Positions 49,758-58,917 of a DNA stretch of 64,000 nt are shown in pieces. Numbering within the stretch: the stretch's first letter is position 1; each line of letters starts with the position of its first letter. This DNA is from Acidimangrovimonas sediminis (lineage in GTDB: Bacteria; Pseudomonadota; Alphaproteobacteria; Rhodobacterales; Rhodobacteraceae). Made by a program: the position numbers and the translations under genes. The DNA lies in assembly GCF_002871005.1 (NCBI RefSeq), contig NZ_PHSN01000005.1, forward strand, positions 248,001-312,000. The letters run 5' to 3'. A model generated the notes under the pieces. The model ran no database searches. It saw nothing but the letters and a program-made list of their open reading frames with translations, and was not told the origin of the DNA.

Positions 49758-51059
49758 TCAGCCCTTCCCGCCCGCAGTGTCCGCGTTGCCTCCGGTGCGG
49801 GTGTCGATCACCGGCTCGACCGACATGCCGGGGCGAAGCTTGCCCGCCAGCGGGTCGTTCTGGTCGATCTCGATCCTGACGGGAATGCGCTGCACCACCT
49901 TGGTGAAGTTGCCCGTGGCGTTGTCGGCCGGCAGCAGCGAGAATTTCTGCCCGCTCGCCGGAGAGATGCTTTCCACCGTGCCGCGGACGCTCTGGCCCGG
50001 GAAGGTGTCGACCGAGATCTTCACCGATTGCCCGGGGTGCACGTCGCCCAGCTGCGTCTCCTTGTAGTTCGCGGTCACGTAGGTGCGCGACATCGGCACC
50101 AGCACGAGGATCGGCGTGCTGGAGGTCACGTTCTGGCCGACGCGCCCGGTCAGGTTGCCGACCGTCCCGTCGAACGGCGCCCGGATCGTCGCGTAGCCGA
50201 GGTTGAGCCGCGCCTGATCCGCGTCCGAGGCAAGCTGGGTGACCTGCGCCTTCTCGGCGGCAAGCTGGCTTTGCAGGATCGCCACCTGCTGCTTGGCCGC
50301 CTCGACCGCAGCGGTGTCGTGGTCGAGCGTCGCCTGCTTGGCGGCAAGGTCGGTGCGCGCCTGCTGCGCGTTCTGGATGGAGCCCGCGCCCTTCTGCGAC
50401 AGCTGGTCATAGCGCCGGTTCTCGAGTTTGGCATAGTCGAGCTGGGCGCGGTCGACGCTCACCGTCGCCTGCGCCTCGGTGACCGAGGTCTTCTGCTGGG
50501 CGATCTGGGCGACCAGTGCCGAAGCGTCGGCGCGGGCCGCCGCCAGCTTGGCCTGGGCCGAGGCGAGGGCGTTCTTCAGGTCGCTGTCGTCGATCCGGGC
50601 CAGTATCTGGCCCTTGGTCACGGACTGGTTGTTGCGCACCGCGATCTGTTCGATCTGTCCGCCGACCCGGGGGCTGACCATGACGCTGTCGGCATCGACA
50701 TAGGCGTCGTCGGTCGAGACCATGAAACGGCCCACGGTCCAGTAATTGTAGCCGTAGACCGCGGCGCCCACGACAAGGACGATCCCGATCCCGCCAAGCA
50801 CCAGCTTGCGCCCGCGCCCCTTGCGGGCGGGCGGCGTGTCGGCCTCTGCGCCGGGTTGGCTGCCCGCGGCTGCGGGGCGGGCATCGGACGGGGCGTCCGA
50901 GGGGGCGGCGGGCGACTTCGCCGGAGCCCTGTCCGGTGCGGTTCCGGGCTTGCCGTCGGGGCCGCGGGCATCCGCGCTCTCCGCCCGGTCTTCGGCCGCG
51001 TCCGCCGCCTCGGTTTCCGGGGCGCGGTCGTCCGCGAAGGAGGAGTTCATCTTGTTCAT
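49758..51059 (-). CDS. emrA: EmrA/HlyD-family membrane fusion protein
   Basis: A 433-residue periplasmic adaptor. The cytoplasmic N-terminus (about 1-82) is unusually long and rich in Asp/Ala/Pro. Then come one membrane helix (about 88-108), the biotinyl-lipoyl-like half (STDDAYVDADSVMVSPRVGGQIEQIAVRNNQSVTKGQILARID, about 118-160), a helical hairpin (about 163-280) and the second barrel part (IRAPFDGTVGNLTGRVGQNV). It links EmrB to the outer membrane. ATG 51059 is chosen, with a second Met at 51050. A GTAC-motif operator lies upstream. Confidence 0.92.
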   Translation of the reverse strand: MNKMNSSFADDRAPETEAADAAEDRAESADARGPDGKPGTAPDRAPAKSPAAPSDAPSDARPAAAGSQPGAEADTPPARKGRGRKLVLGGIGIVLVVGAAVYGYNYWTVGRFMVSTDDAYVDADSVMVSPRVGGQIEQIAVRNNQSVTKGQILARIDDSDLKNALASAQAKLAAARADASALVAQIAQQKTSVTEAQATVSVDRAQLDYAKLENRRYDQLSQKGAGSIQNAQQARTDLAAKQATLDHDTAAVEAAKQQVAILQSQLAAEKAQVTQLASDADQARLNLGYATIRAPFDGTVGNLTGRVGQNVTSSTPILVLVPMSRTYVTANYKETQLGDVHPGQSVKISVDTFPGQSVRGTVESISPASGQKFSLLPADNATGNFTKVVQRIPVRIEIDQNDPLAGKLRPGMSVEPVIDTRTGGNADTAGGKG

Positions 51060-51124
51060 CGCGTCGTTTCCCGATCCGGCGGGGCCTTCGGGACCCCGCT
51101 CACGTTTTCTGGCGGCTGTACCGC

Positions 51125-51158
51125 TTCGTACAGCGGCTCATGTACTGCGAAGTACGAA
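51125..51158. promoter_or_regulatory. GTAC-motif operator in the emrAB promoter region
   Basis: TTCGTAC and GTACGAA form an inverted repeat with a further TGTAC between them; GTAC cores lie at 51128, 51142 and 51152. The same core occurs in the palindrome at the tetR promoter, which suggests one regulator binds both. Confidence 0.6.
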
Positions 51159-51300
51159 AGAGTCAAGGCCGGGAACCGCCGCAAGGCGTGTCAAGTGCCG
51201 CGGGCGGTCGGAAGTTGTGGGATTTGAGCGGCGGCGTGGCGCCGACAGGGGCGGGAAATTGTCGCGGGCGCATGTCAGCGGCGCTTGATGCACCTATATC

Positions 51301-51316
51301 TGTACCGTAATGTACA
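51301..51316. promoter_or_regulatory. Palindromic operator at the tetR promoter
   Basis: TGTAC-CGTAAT-GTACA is a perfect 5-6-5 inverted repeat ending 32 bases before the tetR ATG at 51349, a typical place for TetR autoregulation. Confidence 0.65.
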
Positions 51317-51348
51317 GCGTGCCTTCTGGCAGCAGGCAGGAGCAGACC

Positions 51349-51999
51349 ATGACCGAAGCGAACGAAATTGTCGAAGCGCAGGAAGATGTTGCGCGAAGTC
51401 CGCGGCTTGAGCAGCGGCGCAGTGCCTTTCTCGGCGCAGCGGCCGACGTCTTTCTGAAGAAGGGGTTCGCCCGGGCGACGCTGGACGACATCATTCGCCA
51501 GTCGGGCGGCTCACGCCAGACGCTTTACGAGTTGTTCGGTGGCAAACAAGGGTTGTTCGAGGCGCTTCTCGAGGAACGCTCCTGCTCGGTCTTCAAGTCG
51601 TTTCTCTTCCGCGATCGGATGGACGACCCGCCCGAGGCGTTTCTGGCAAGCCTCGGCGAGACGCTGATCGAGATGCTGACGATGCCTCAGGCGCTTGCGA
51701 TGTTCCGGCTGATGGTCTCGGAAAGCATGGATGACGACCGGCTGGCGCAGCAATTCTGGGAATCCGGCCCGGGCCGGTCGCGCGAGGCGCTGGCGATCTA
51801 CCTGCGGCGGCAGCACGACAAGGGCGCGCTCCGGGTCGACGATCCGCAGGCGGCGGCGCAGCAGTTCCTCGGCTCGGTGGTCGCCCACTTCCAGCTTCTG
51901 TGCCTTCTGCGGATCCAGGATCCGCCGACCCCCGAACAGCGCCGCGTCTATGTGGCGGGCGCTGTGTCGCGTTTCCTCGACGGCTGCCGCGCGCAGTAG
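51349..51999 (+). CDS. TetR/AcrR-family transcriptional regulator, probable emrAB repressor
   Basis: A 216-residue TetR protein. The N-terminal helix-turn-helix spans about 18-65 with ADVFLKKGFARATLDDIIRQSGGSRQTLYELFGGKQGLFEALLEE (about 35-79). The C-terminal ligand domain (about 80-215) is of the AcrR/AefR-like kind, ending in AGAVSRFLDGC. I chose ATG 51349 with GGAG upstream; an in-frame ATG at 51310 would put the start inside the palindromic operator. It is divergent from emrA-emrB, and shared GTAC sites support local control. Confidence 0.9.
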   Translation: MTEANEIVEAQEDVARSPRLEQRRSAFLGAAADVFLKKGFARATLDDIIRQSGGSRQTLYELFGGKQGLFEALLEERSCSVFKSFLFRDRMDDPPEAFLASLGETLIEMLTMPQALAMFRLMVSESMDDDRLAQQFWESGPGRSREALAIYLRRQHDKGALRVDDPQAAAQQFLGSVVAHFQLLCLLRIQDPPTPEQRRVYVAGAVSRFLDGCRAQ

Positions 52000-52006
52000 C
52001 GGGGCA

Positions 52007-52024
52007 GGGGCCGCGACCGGCCCC
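52007..52024. terminator. Hairpin between convergent tetR and adhC
   Basis: GGGGCCG pairs with CGGCCCC around a CGAC loop, just after the tetR stop and 22 bases from the adhC stop. It may end transcription from both sides. Confidence 0.5.
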
Positions 52025-52045
52025 CGCCCAAGGATGGCAAGGGCG

Positions 52046-53176
52046 TCAGTACTCGACGACCGCGCGGATCGACTTGCCCGCGTGCATCAGCTCGAACCCC
52101 TCGTTGATGTCGTCGAGCGCCAGCTTGTGCGTGATCATCGGGTCGATCTCGATCTTGCCGCTCATGTACCAGTCGACGAATTTCGGCACGTCGGTGCGGC
52201 CCTTGGCGCCTCCGAAGGCCGTGCCCTTCCACACCCGGCCGGTGACCAACTGGAATGGACGGGTCGAGATCTCGGCCCCCGCCGGCGCCACGCCGATGAT
52301 CACTGACACGCCCCAGCCGCGGTGCGAACATTCCAGCGCGTCGCGCATCACCTTGACGTTGCCGGTCGCGTCGAAGGAGTAATCCACCCCGCCGATCTGG
52401 TCGTCGCCCTTCTTGGTCAGGTTGACGATCTCCTGCACGACCGAGCCCTCGATCTTCGACGGATTGACGAAGTGGGTCATGCCGAATTTCCTGGCCATCT
52501 CGGCCTTGTCGTCGTTCAGGTCGACGCCGATGATCATGTCGGCGCCCGCCATCCGCAGGCCCTGGATCACGTTCAGGCCGATCCCGCCGAGACCGAAGAC
52601 GGCGGCGGTCGAGCCGATCTCGACCCCCGCGGTGTTGATCACCGCGCCGATGCCGGTGGTGACGCCGCAGCCGATGTAGCAAATCTTGTCGAAGGGCGCG
52701 TCCTCGCGCACCTTGGCCAGCGCGATCTCGGGCATCACCGTGTGGTTGGCGAAGGTCGAGCAGCCCATGTAGTGGTAGATCGGCGTACCATCGAGCATCG
52801 AGAACCGCGTCGTGCCGTCGGGCATCAGGCCCTGGCCCTGCGTGTTGCGGATCGCGGTGCAGAGGTTGGTCTTGCCCGACCGGCACGAGGCGCATTCGCG
52901 GCATTCCGGCGTGTAGAGCGGGATCACGTGATCGCCGGGCTTCAGCGTGGTCACGCCTTCGCCCACCTCGATCACGACGCCCGCGCCCTCATGCCCCAGG
53001 ATGCAGGGAAAGAGCCCCTCGGGGTCTGCGCCGGAGCGGGTGAATTCGTCGGTGTGGCAGATACCGGTTGCCTTGATCTCGATCAGCACCTCGCCCGCCT
53101 TCGGGCCGTCGAGGTTCACTTCCATGATTTCCAAGGGTTTTCCGGCCTCAACGGCGACGGCGGCACGGGTGCGCAT
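52046..53176 (-). CDS. adhC: S-(hydroxymethyl)glutathione dehydrogenase / class III alcohol dehydrogenase
   Basis: A 376-residue zinc alcohol dehydrogenase of class III (AdhC/FrmA), oxidising the glutathione adduct of formaldehyde, and able to act as GSNO reductase. Catalytic zinc region [14 protein letters not shown] and LGHEGAGVV (about 36-77), the structural-zinc cysteines in [17 protein letters not shown] (about 90-106), [15 protein letters not shown] (about 169-183) and the NAD site [14 protein letters not shown] (about 192-205) are present; length is exactly that of the family. No S-formylglutathione hydrolase gene is adjacent. Confidence 0.96.
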   Translation of the reverse strand: MRTRAAVAVEAGKPLEIMEVNLDGPKAGEVLIEIKATGICHTDEFTRSGADPEGLFPCILGHEGAGVVIEVGEGVTTLKPGDHVIPLYTPECRECASCRSGKTNLCTAIRNTQGQGLMPDGTTRFSMLDGTPIYHYMGCSTFANHTVMPEIALAKVREDAPFDKICYIGCGVTTGIGAVINTAGVEIGSTAAVFGLGGIGLNVIQGLRMAGADMIIGVDLNDDKAEMARKFGMTHFVNPSKIEGSVVQEIVNLTKKGDDQIGGVDYSFDATGNVKVMRDALECSHRGWGVSVIIGVAPAGAEISTRPFQLVTGRVWKGTAFGGAKGRTDVPKFVDWYMSGKIEIDPMITHKLALDDINEGFELMHAGKSIRAVVEY

Positions 53177-53667
53177 GTCAGTCTCCCTGATTTGGTCGGG
53201 GCGCAGTATCGGGGGGATCGTCGGCAGGGGCAAGGCGGAGGCACGGCACATCGGAACGCATTCGCGACCGGCGCGTCTTTGTCGCGGGGGCGGATGGCCA
53301 CCAATGCCGCCGGCCGGGGGGGGGGGGCGTACTGGTCGCGTACGGGGAGCGCGTAGCGGGCCACCAGGGAATGCCCGTTTTTTCGGCAAAGGCCCGCGAA
53401 TTTGTTTGCACACTGCCGGTTCTCCCCTTGACCCGGGACCACAATAGTCTGACCATTCGATCAACTTGCCGTGGAGCAAGGGACTGGAGCCGGGCTTCGA
53501 AGGAAGAAAACCGATCTCCGGCAACAGGTTGGGAAGTAAAGTTAATACGAGTTCTCAGGTCCGCGAAAGAGGGCCGCGCAGTGGGGCAGCGATGTCCTGC
53601 CGGTGACGGCCCGCAGGCCGGTCGCCCCATCATTCTGCGTAAAGAGACCGCAACAGAGAGGAAGAAG
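53177..53667. other. Intergenic region with a 12-G homopolymer
   Basis: No gene is recognised in this 491-base space between divergent adhC and the ABC operon. It holds a run of 12 G (53316-53327) and the AT-richer stretch 53395-53560, which should contain the ABC-operon promoter. I see no cobalamin riboswitch core and no NikR-type palindrome. Confidence 0.5.
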
Positions 53668-55266
53668 ATGAACGCCTTCACACGTTACATGTCCACCGCC
53701 GCGATCGGCCTTGCGCTGGCGCTGCCGGGGGCGGCGACCTATGCCAAGACGCCCGCGAACATGCTGGTCATCGCGCAGCGCATCGACGACATGATCACCC
53801 TCGATCCGGCCGAAAGCTACGAGCTCTCGTCGGGCGACCTGACGCGCAACGTCTATGACAAGCTGGTGGCCTTCGATCCGGCCGACCTCAAGGCCGGCTA
53901 CAAGCCCTCGCTCGCGACCAAGTGGGACGTGTCGAAGGACGGCAAGACCATCACCTTCACCATCCGCAAGGACGTGAAATTCCATTCCGGCAACGCGGTG
54001 ACCCCCGAGGCGGTGGCGTGGTCGTTGCAGCGCGCGGTGATCCTGAACAAGACGCCGTCCTTCATCCTGACGCAGTTCGGCTTCACCAAGGACAACGTGA
54101 AGGACATGATCAAGGTGGTCGGCGACGACCAGGTCTCGATCACGACCGACAAGCAATACGCCACCTCGTTCGTCCTCAACTGCCTGACCGCCACCGTCGC
54201 CTCGATCGTCGACGAGAAGCTGCTCATGAGCCACGACAAGGACGGCGACATGGGCAACGCCTGGCTCAAGACCAACGACGCGGGGTCGGGGCCTTACAAG
54301 CTGGTGACGTGGAAGCCGAACGACAGCTACGTGCTGCAGGCGGCCGATGGCTACTGGGGCAAGGCGCCGGCGATGAAGCGCGTGGTCGTGCGCCATGTGC
54401 AGGAAAGCTCCACCCAGCGGCTGATGCTGGAAAAGGGTGACATCGACATCGCGCGCAACCTCAACCCCGAGGATGTGGCGGGCATCAAGGACGACAAGGG
54501 CCTGAAGGTGCATACCGAGCTCAAGGGCACGCTGATGTACCTGTCCTTCGGTCAGCAGAACGAGACGCTGGCCAAGCCGGGCGTCACCGAGGCGCTGAAA
54601 TACCTCGTCGATTACAAGGGAATGGTGAACAGCTTCCTGAAAGGGCAGTGGCAGATCCACCAATCGTTCCTGCCGGCGACCTTCCTTGGCGCGATCGACG
54701 ACAACCCCTATCACCTGGACGAGGCCAAGGCGAAGAAGATGCTGGCCGACGCGGGCGTCAAGGACGTGACCCTGCATATCGGCGTGCGCGACCAACAGGA
54801 CCGGCTGGAGATCGCCCAGTCGCTGCAGAACACCTTCGGCAAGGCCGGGATCACGGTGAAGCTGGACGTGGGCACCGGCAAGCAGGTGCTGACCAAGTAC
54901 CGCGCGCGGTCGCTCGACATGTATCTGGGCACCTGGGGGCCGGACTATCCCGACCCGCAGACCAACGCCGGCACCTATGCCTGGAACCCGACCAACACGA
55001 TGGAGGCCAAGCTGACCGGGTCGCTTGCGTGGCGCAACTCGTGGGATGCCGGCAAGTTCAACAAGATGGTGGACGAGGCCGTGGTGGAGCCCGACCGCGC
55101 CAAGCGCGCCAAGATGTACGAGGACATGCAGCGGGAATGGATGAAGGTCGCCCCCTTCGCCATCCTTTTCCAGAAGATCGAACAGGACGGTGTGGCCAAG
55201 GACGTGCAGCATTTCAACGTCGGCGGCGCGATCACCGCGGCCTCCTACTACCAAGTCACCAAGTAA
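53668..55266 (+). CDS. Peptide/nickel-family ABC transporter substrate-binding protein
   Basis: A 532-residue periplasmic binding protein of family 5 (DppA/OppA/NikA). A signal peptide (about 1-27, ending TYAKT) precedes the mature protein: LDPAESYELSSGDLTRNVYDKLVAFDP (about 45-71), the conserved ITFTIRKDVKFHSGNAVTPEAVAWSLQRAV (about 95-124) and GSGPYKLVTWKPNDSYVL (about 209-226). The ligand is not clear from sequence. It is the first gene of a six-gene run; the permease ATG follows its stop codon directly. Confidence 0.93.
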   Translation: MNAFTRYMSTAAIGLALALPGAATYAKTPANMLVIAQRIDDMITLDPAESYELSSGDLTRNVYDKLVAFDPADLKAGYKPSLATKWDVSKDGKTITFTIRKDVKFHSGNAVTPEAVAWSLQRAVILNKTPSFILTQFGFTKDNVKDMIKVVGDDQVSITTDKQYATSFVLNCLTATVASIVDEKLLMSHDKDGDMGNAWLKTNDAGSGPYKLVTWKPNDSYVLQAADGYWGKAPAMKRVVVRHVQESSTQRLMLEKGDIDIARNLNPEDVAGIKDDKGLKVHTELKGTLMYLSFGQQNETLAKPGVTEALKYLVDYKGMVNSFLKGQWQIHQSFLPATFLGAIDDNPYHLDEAKAKKMLADAGVKDVTLHIGVRDQQDRLEIAQSLQNTFGKAGITVKLDVGTGKQVLTKYRARSLDMYLGTWGPDYPDPQTNAGTYAWNPTNTMEAKLTGSLAWRNSWDAGKFNKMVDEAVVEPDRAKRAKMYEDMQREWMKVAPFAILFQKIEQDGVAKDVQHFNVGGAITAASYYQVTK

Positions 55267-56328
55267 ATGACCTCTGTTCCCGACACCAAGGGCCCGGGCC
55301 GGCAAACGCCGGCCCTGGTCGCTTTTCTGAAGAAAATGGCGTTCTCGCTGGGGTCGATCCTGGTGACGATGCTGGGCCTTCTGTTCGTGACCTTCGTCAT
55401 CGGCCGGGTCATGCCCCTCGACCCGGTGTTGGCGGTCATCGGCGAGCAGGCCAGCAAGGCCACCTATGACGCGACCTACCACGCGATGGGTCTCGACAAG
55501 CCGATCCTCGTGCAGTTCCTCTATTACCTGAACGACGTGATCCACGGCAATTTCGGGGTTTCCACGCTGACCTCGCATCCGGTGATCGACGACATCCGCC
55601 GGGTGTTTCCCGCGACGCTGGAGCTTGCGACGCTGGGCACGATCATCGGCATCGTCGTGGGCGTGCCGCTCGGCGTTCTGGCCGCGGTGAAGCGCGGCAG
55701 CTGGATCGACCAGCTGGCCCGCGTCGTGGCACTTGTGGGCTATTCGATGCCGATCTTCTGGCTGGGCCTCGTGGGGCTTCTGGTCTTCTACGGCATCCTC
55801 GGCTGGGTCGGCGGCCCGGGGCGCGTCAGCGTGTTCTACGACGGCATGGTGCCGAACGTGACCGGGATGATCCTGATCGACGCAAGCCTTGCGGGCGACT
55901 GGGACGTATTCTGGGACGCGATGAGCCACATCATCCTGCCGGCCTCGATCCTGGGCTATTACTCGCTGGCCTATATAAGCCGCATGACCCGCAGCTTCAT
56001 GCTCGAACAGCTGAGCGCGGAATACATCACCACCGCGCGGGTCAAGGGCATGTCGGAACGCGCCGTCATCTGGCGCCATGCCTTTGGCAACATCGGTGTG
56101 CAACTGATTACCGTCATTGCACTTTCCTACGCAAACCTCCTGGAGGGATCGGTTCTGACCGAGATCATCTTTTCCTGGCCGGGGATCGGGCAGTACATCA
56201 CCAACGCGCTGCTCAGCGCCGACATGAACGCGGTGATGGGGGGCACGATCGTCGTTGGCCTCGTCTTCGTGCTGCTCAATGTCTTCTCCGACCTTCTCTA
56301 CCGCTTCCTGGATCCGAGGGCGTCATGA
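55267..56328 (+). CDS. ABC transporter permease (DppB/NikB type)
   Basis: A 353-residue permease with about six helices. The N-terminus has a 20-residue cytoplasmic extension before the usual first helix (about 24-45). Then come the DPVLAVIGEQASKATYDATYHAMGLDKPILVQFLYYLNDVIHGNFG region (about 52-97) and the EAA loop SAEYITTARVKGMSERAVIWRHAFGN (about 252-277) that docks the ATPases. It follows the binding protein with no gap and overlaps the second permease by 4 bases (ATGA). Confidence 0.95.
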   Translation: MTSVPDTKGPGRQTPALVAFLKKMAFSLGSILVTMLGLLFVTFVIGRVMPLDPVLAVIGEQASKATYDATYHAMGLDKPILVQFLYYLNDVIHGNFGVSTLTSHPVIDDIRRVFPATLELATLGTIIGIVVGVPLGVLAAVKRGSWIDQLARVVALVGYSMPIFWLGLVGLLVFYGILGWVGGPGRVSVFYDGMVPNVTGMILIDASLAGDWDVFWDAMSHIILPASILGYYSLAYISRMTRSFMLEQLSAEYITTARVKGMSERAVIWRHAFGNIGVQLITVIALSYANLLEGSVLTEIIFSWPGIGQYITNALLSADMNAVMGGTIVVGLVFVLLNVFSDLLYRFLDPRAS

Positions 56329-57251
56329 GCGTGACCGGAGAAACCCCGCAAATGTCGTGGCGCGACTGGCTTCTGACCGACACGCCCGCGTCGCGCCGCC
56401 ATGCGCGCGCGGCCTCGTTCTACAAGGGCTGGCTGAGGTTCCGCACCAACAGCCTTGCGATGGTGGGGCTGGGCATCCTCGTCCTGCTTTTGCTGATCGC
56501 GGCCTTCGCGCCGTGGCTGGCGCCGCATGACCCGATCGCGCAGGACCTTGGCAAGCGGCTGCTGCCGCTGGGCACCCCCGGGCACCTGCTGGGAACCGAC
56601 AGCCTTGGGCGCGATATCCTTTCGCGCCTTATCTTCGGGGCGCGCGTGACGCTTTACATCGTCGTGCTCGTGGCCCTCGTGGCGCCCATCGTGGGCCTTC
56701 TGATGGGGACGATCGCCGGTTATGCGGGCGGCTGGACCGATACCGTGCTGATGCGGATCACGGACATCTTCCTCGCCTTCCCGCGGCTTGTGCTGGCGCT
56801 GGCCTTCGTGGCGGCGCTGGGGGCGGGGATCGAGAACGCGGTGCTCGCGATCTCTCTTACCGCCTGGCCGCCCTATGCGCGGATCGCCCGGGCCGAGACT
56901 CTGACCATCCGCAACTCCGACTACATCAGCGCGGTGCGCCTGCAGGGCGCGCGCCCGATGCGGATCATCACGCGGCACATCTGGCCGCTCTGCATCTCGT
57001 CGCTGATCGTGCGGGTCACGCTGGACATGGCGGGGATCATCCTCGCCGCCGCGGGGCTTGGCTTCCTCGGCCTCGGCGCGCAGCCGCCGATGCCGGAATG
57101 GGGCGCGATGATCTCCGACGGGCGGCGCTTCATTCTCGATCACTGGTGGGTCGCCACCATGCCGGGCCTGGCGATCTTCGTCGTCTCGCTCGGCTTCAAC
57201 CTGCTGGGCGACGGCTTGCGCGACGTCCTTGATCCGAAGGCCGAGAAATGA
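56325..57251 (+). CDS. ABC transporter permease (DppC/NikC type)
   Basis: A 308-residue permease. The N-terminal WLRFRTNSLAMVGLGILVLLLLIAAFAPWLAPHDP (about 32-66), GTDSLGRDILSRLIFGARV (about 87-105) and the EAA loop RNSDYISAVRLQGARPMRIITRHIWP (about 197-222) are the family blocks, with C-terminal GFNLLGDGLRDVLDPK. It overlaps both neighbours by 4 bases. Confidence 0.95.
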   Translation: MSVTGETPQMSWRDWLLTDTPASRRHARAASFYKGWLRFRTNSLAMVGLGILVLLLLIAAFAPWLAPHDPIAQDLGKRLLPLGTPGHLLGTDSLGRDILSRLIFGARVTLYIVVLVALVAPIVGLLMGTIAGYAGGWTDTVLMRITDIFLAFPRLVLALAFVAALGAGIENAVLAISLTAWPPYARIARAETLTIRNSDYISAVRLQGARPMRIITRHIWPLCISSLIVRVTLDMAGIILAAAGLGFLGLGAQPPMPEWGAMISDGRRFILDHWWVATMPGLAIFVVSLGFNLLGDGLRDVLDPKAEK

Positions 57252-58123
57252 CCGAACTGCTCGACGTCCAGAACCTTCGGGTGACATTCCCGACCAACCA
57301 GGGCCTGTTCGAGGCGGTGCGCGGTGTGTCGTTTAAGCTCGGCCGCGAACGCCTTGGAATCGTGGGTGAAAGTGGCTCCGGCAAGTCGATGACCGGGCGC
57401 GCCATCCTGCGGCTGATCCGCAAGCCCGGCGCGGTCGCGGCCGATCACATCAAGCTCGACGGCGAAGACCTTCTTCCCATGACGGAAAAACAGATGCGGG
57501 CCGTGCGGGGCAAGCGCATTTCCATGGTGATGCAGGACCCCAAGTTCAGCCTCAACCCGGTGATGCGCGTGGGCGAGCAGATCATGGAGGCCTATCGCCT
57601 GCATTCCCGCGCCACGAAATCCGAGGCGCGACGCCGCGCGCTGGAGATGCTGGAGGCCGTCTCGATCCGCGATCCGGAACGGGTGTTCCGCGCCTATCCG
57701 CACGAATTGTCGGGTGGCATGGGGCAGCGTATCATGATCGCCATGATGCTGATCCCGAACCCCGAGCTTCTGATCGCGGATGAGCCGACTTCGGCCCTCG
57801 ACGTGTCGGTGCAGGGGCAGGTGCTGAACATCATGGACAAGCTGGTGCGAGAGCGCGGGATGGGCCTCATCTTCATCTCGCATGACCTTAATCTCGTTGC
57901 GCAATTCTGCGATCGGGTGCTGATCATGTATGCCGGTCGCGTGGTCGAGACCTGCGAGGCCGGTCGCCTGCACGAAGCCAGGCACCCCTATACGCGGGGC
58001 CTTCTGAACTCCATGCCCCGGATCGACACGCCGAAGGACCGGCTCGAGGTGCTCAAGCGCGATCCGGCCTGGCGCGAGGCGCCCAGCGTCGGCCCCGACG
58101 AGAGCCGGGAGGTGACCGCATGA
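57248..58123 (+). CDS. ABC transporter ATPase (DppD/NikD type)
   Basis: A 291-residue ATPase. Walker A is GESGSGKSM (about 40-48), the Q loop MQDPKFSLNPVM (about 96-107), the signature LSGGMGQRIMIAMML (about 155-169), Walker [13 protein letters not shown] (about 175-186) and the switch His in FISHDL (about 212-217). The Cys-rich end of many dipeptide ATPases is missing; the tail HPYTRGLLNSMP is short. It overlaps its neighbours by 4 bases. Confidence 0.95.
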   Translation: MTELLDVQNLRVTFPTNQGLFEAVRGVSFKLGRERLGIVGESGSGKSMTGRAILRLIRKPGAVAADHIKLDGEDLLPMTEKQMRAVRGKRISMVMQDPKFSLNPVMRVGEQIMEAYRLHSRATKSEARRRALEMLEAVSIRDPERVFRAYPHELSGGMGQRIMIAMMLIPNPELLIADEPTSALDVSVQGQVLNIMDKLVRERGMGLIFISHDLNLVAQFCDRVLIMYAGRVVETCEAGRLHEARHPYTRGLLNSMPRIDTPKDRLEVLKRDPAWREAPSVGPDESREVTA

Positions 58124-58917
58124 GTGCTGCACTTTCCTTCCGCGACCTCAAGGTCTGGTTCGGCGAGGGGCGCGACCACGTGATGGCCGTCAAGGGCGCG
58201 ACCTTCGAGGTGGCGCGGGGCGAGAGCTTCGGCCTTGTAGGCGAGAGCGGCTCCGGCAAGTCCACGATCATGCGGGCGCTGACGGGACTTGCGCCGGACT
58301 GGTCGGGCGAGATGGCGGTGGACAGCCGGCCCGTACCGCAGGGGCCAAAGCGTGACGCGGCCTTCTACAAGAAGGTGCAGATGGTGTTCCAGGACCCCTA
58401 CGCCTCGCTTCACCCGCGCCATTCCATCGACCAGGTACTGAGCGAGACGCTGAAGCTGCACGGCTATACCGATATCGAGCGGCGGATCGAAAAGCTTTTG
58501 TCCGACGTGGGCCTCGGCCCGGCGTTCCGCTTTCGCTATCCGCACCAGCTTTCCGGCGGCCAACGCCAGCGCGTGGCGATCGCACGGGCACTGGCGCCCG
58601 AGCCGGAGATCCTGTTGCTGGACGAGCCGACGTCGGCGCTCGACGTTTCGGTTCAGGCGGAAATTCTCAACCTTCTCAGTGATCTGCGGTCCGAACATGA
58701 CCTGACTTTCCTGATGGTCAGCCACAACCTGTCGGTTGTGGCCCACATGTGCAGCCAGAGCGCGGTGATGCAGCAGGGCGAGATCGTCGAACTGCTGACG
58801 ACCGAGGATCTGCGCCGCCATGCCGCGCGCCATCCCTACACCCAGCGCCTGTTGCGCGCGGCCGAGGGCTACGTGCGCGACGAGGATGCCGCGGGAGGCG
58901 CGGAGGCGGTGGCATGA
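58120..58917 (+). CDS. ABC transporter ATPase (DppF/NikE type)
   Basis: A 265-residue ATPase. Walker [10 protein letters not shown] (about 41-49), Q loop [13 protein letters not shown] (about 92-104), signature [15 protein letters not shown] (about 146-160), Walker [12 protein letters not shown] (about 167-177) and the switch His in VSHNL (about 204-208) are present. It is shorter than DppF/OppF (about 330) and near NikE in size, without the C-terminal oligopeptide domain. The cbiX start overlaps its stop (ATGA). Confidence 0.95.
   Translation: MSAALSFRDLKVWFGEGRDHVMAVKGATFEVARGESFGLVGESGSGKSTIMRALTGLAPDWSGEMAVDSRPVPQGPKRDAAFYKKVQMVFQDPYASLHPRHSIDQVLSETLKLHGYTDIERRIEKLLSDVGLGPAFRFRYPHQLSGGQRQRVAIARALAPEPEILLLDEPTSALDVSVQAEILNLLSDLRSEHDLTFLMVSHNLSVVAHMCSQSAVMQQGEIVELLTTEDLRRHAARHPYTQRLLRAAEGYVRDEDAAGGAEAVA

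Noticed and set aside
48099-51227. Plus-strand open frame of more than 1000 codons
   Set aside because: Antisense to emrB and emrA; His/Arg/Gly-rich composition is typical of a shadow frame.
53177-53667. Cobalamin riboswitch or NikR site upstream of the ABC-cbiX operon
   Set aside because: I looked for a B12-box-like core and a GTATGA-type palindrome and found neither.
53542-56103. Minus-strand 853-codon open frame
   Set aside because: Antisense to the ABC binding protein and permease; no family motifs.
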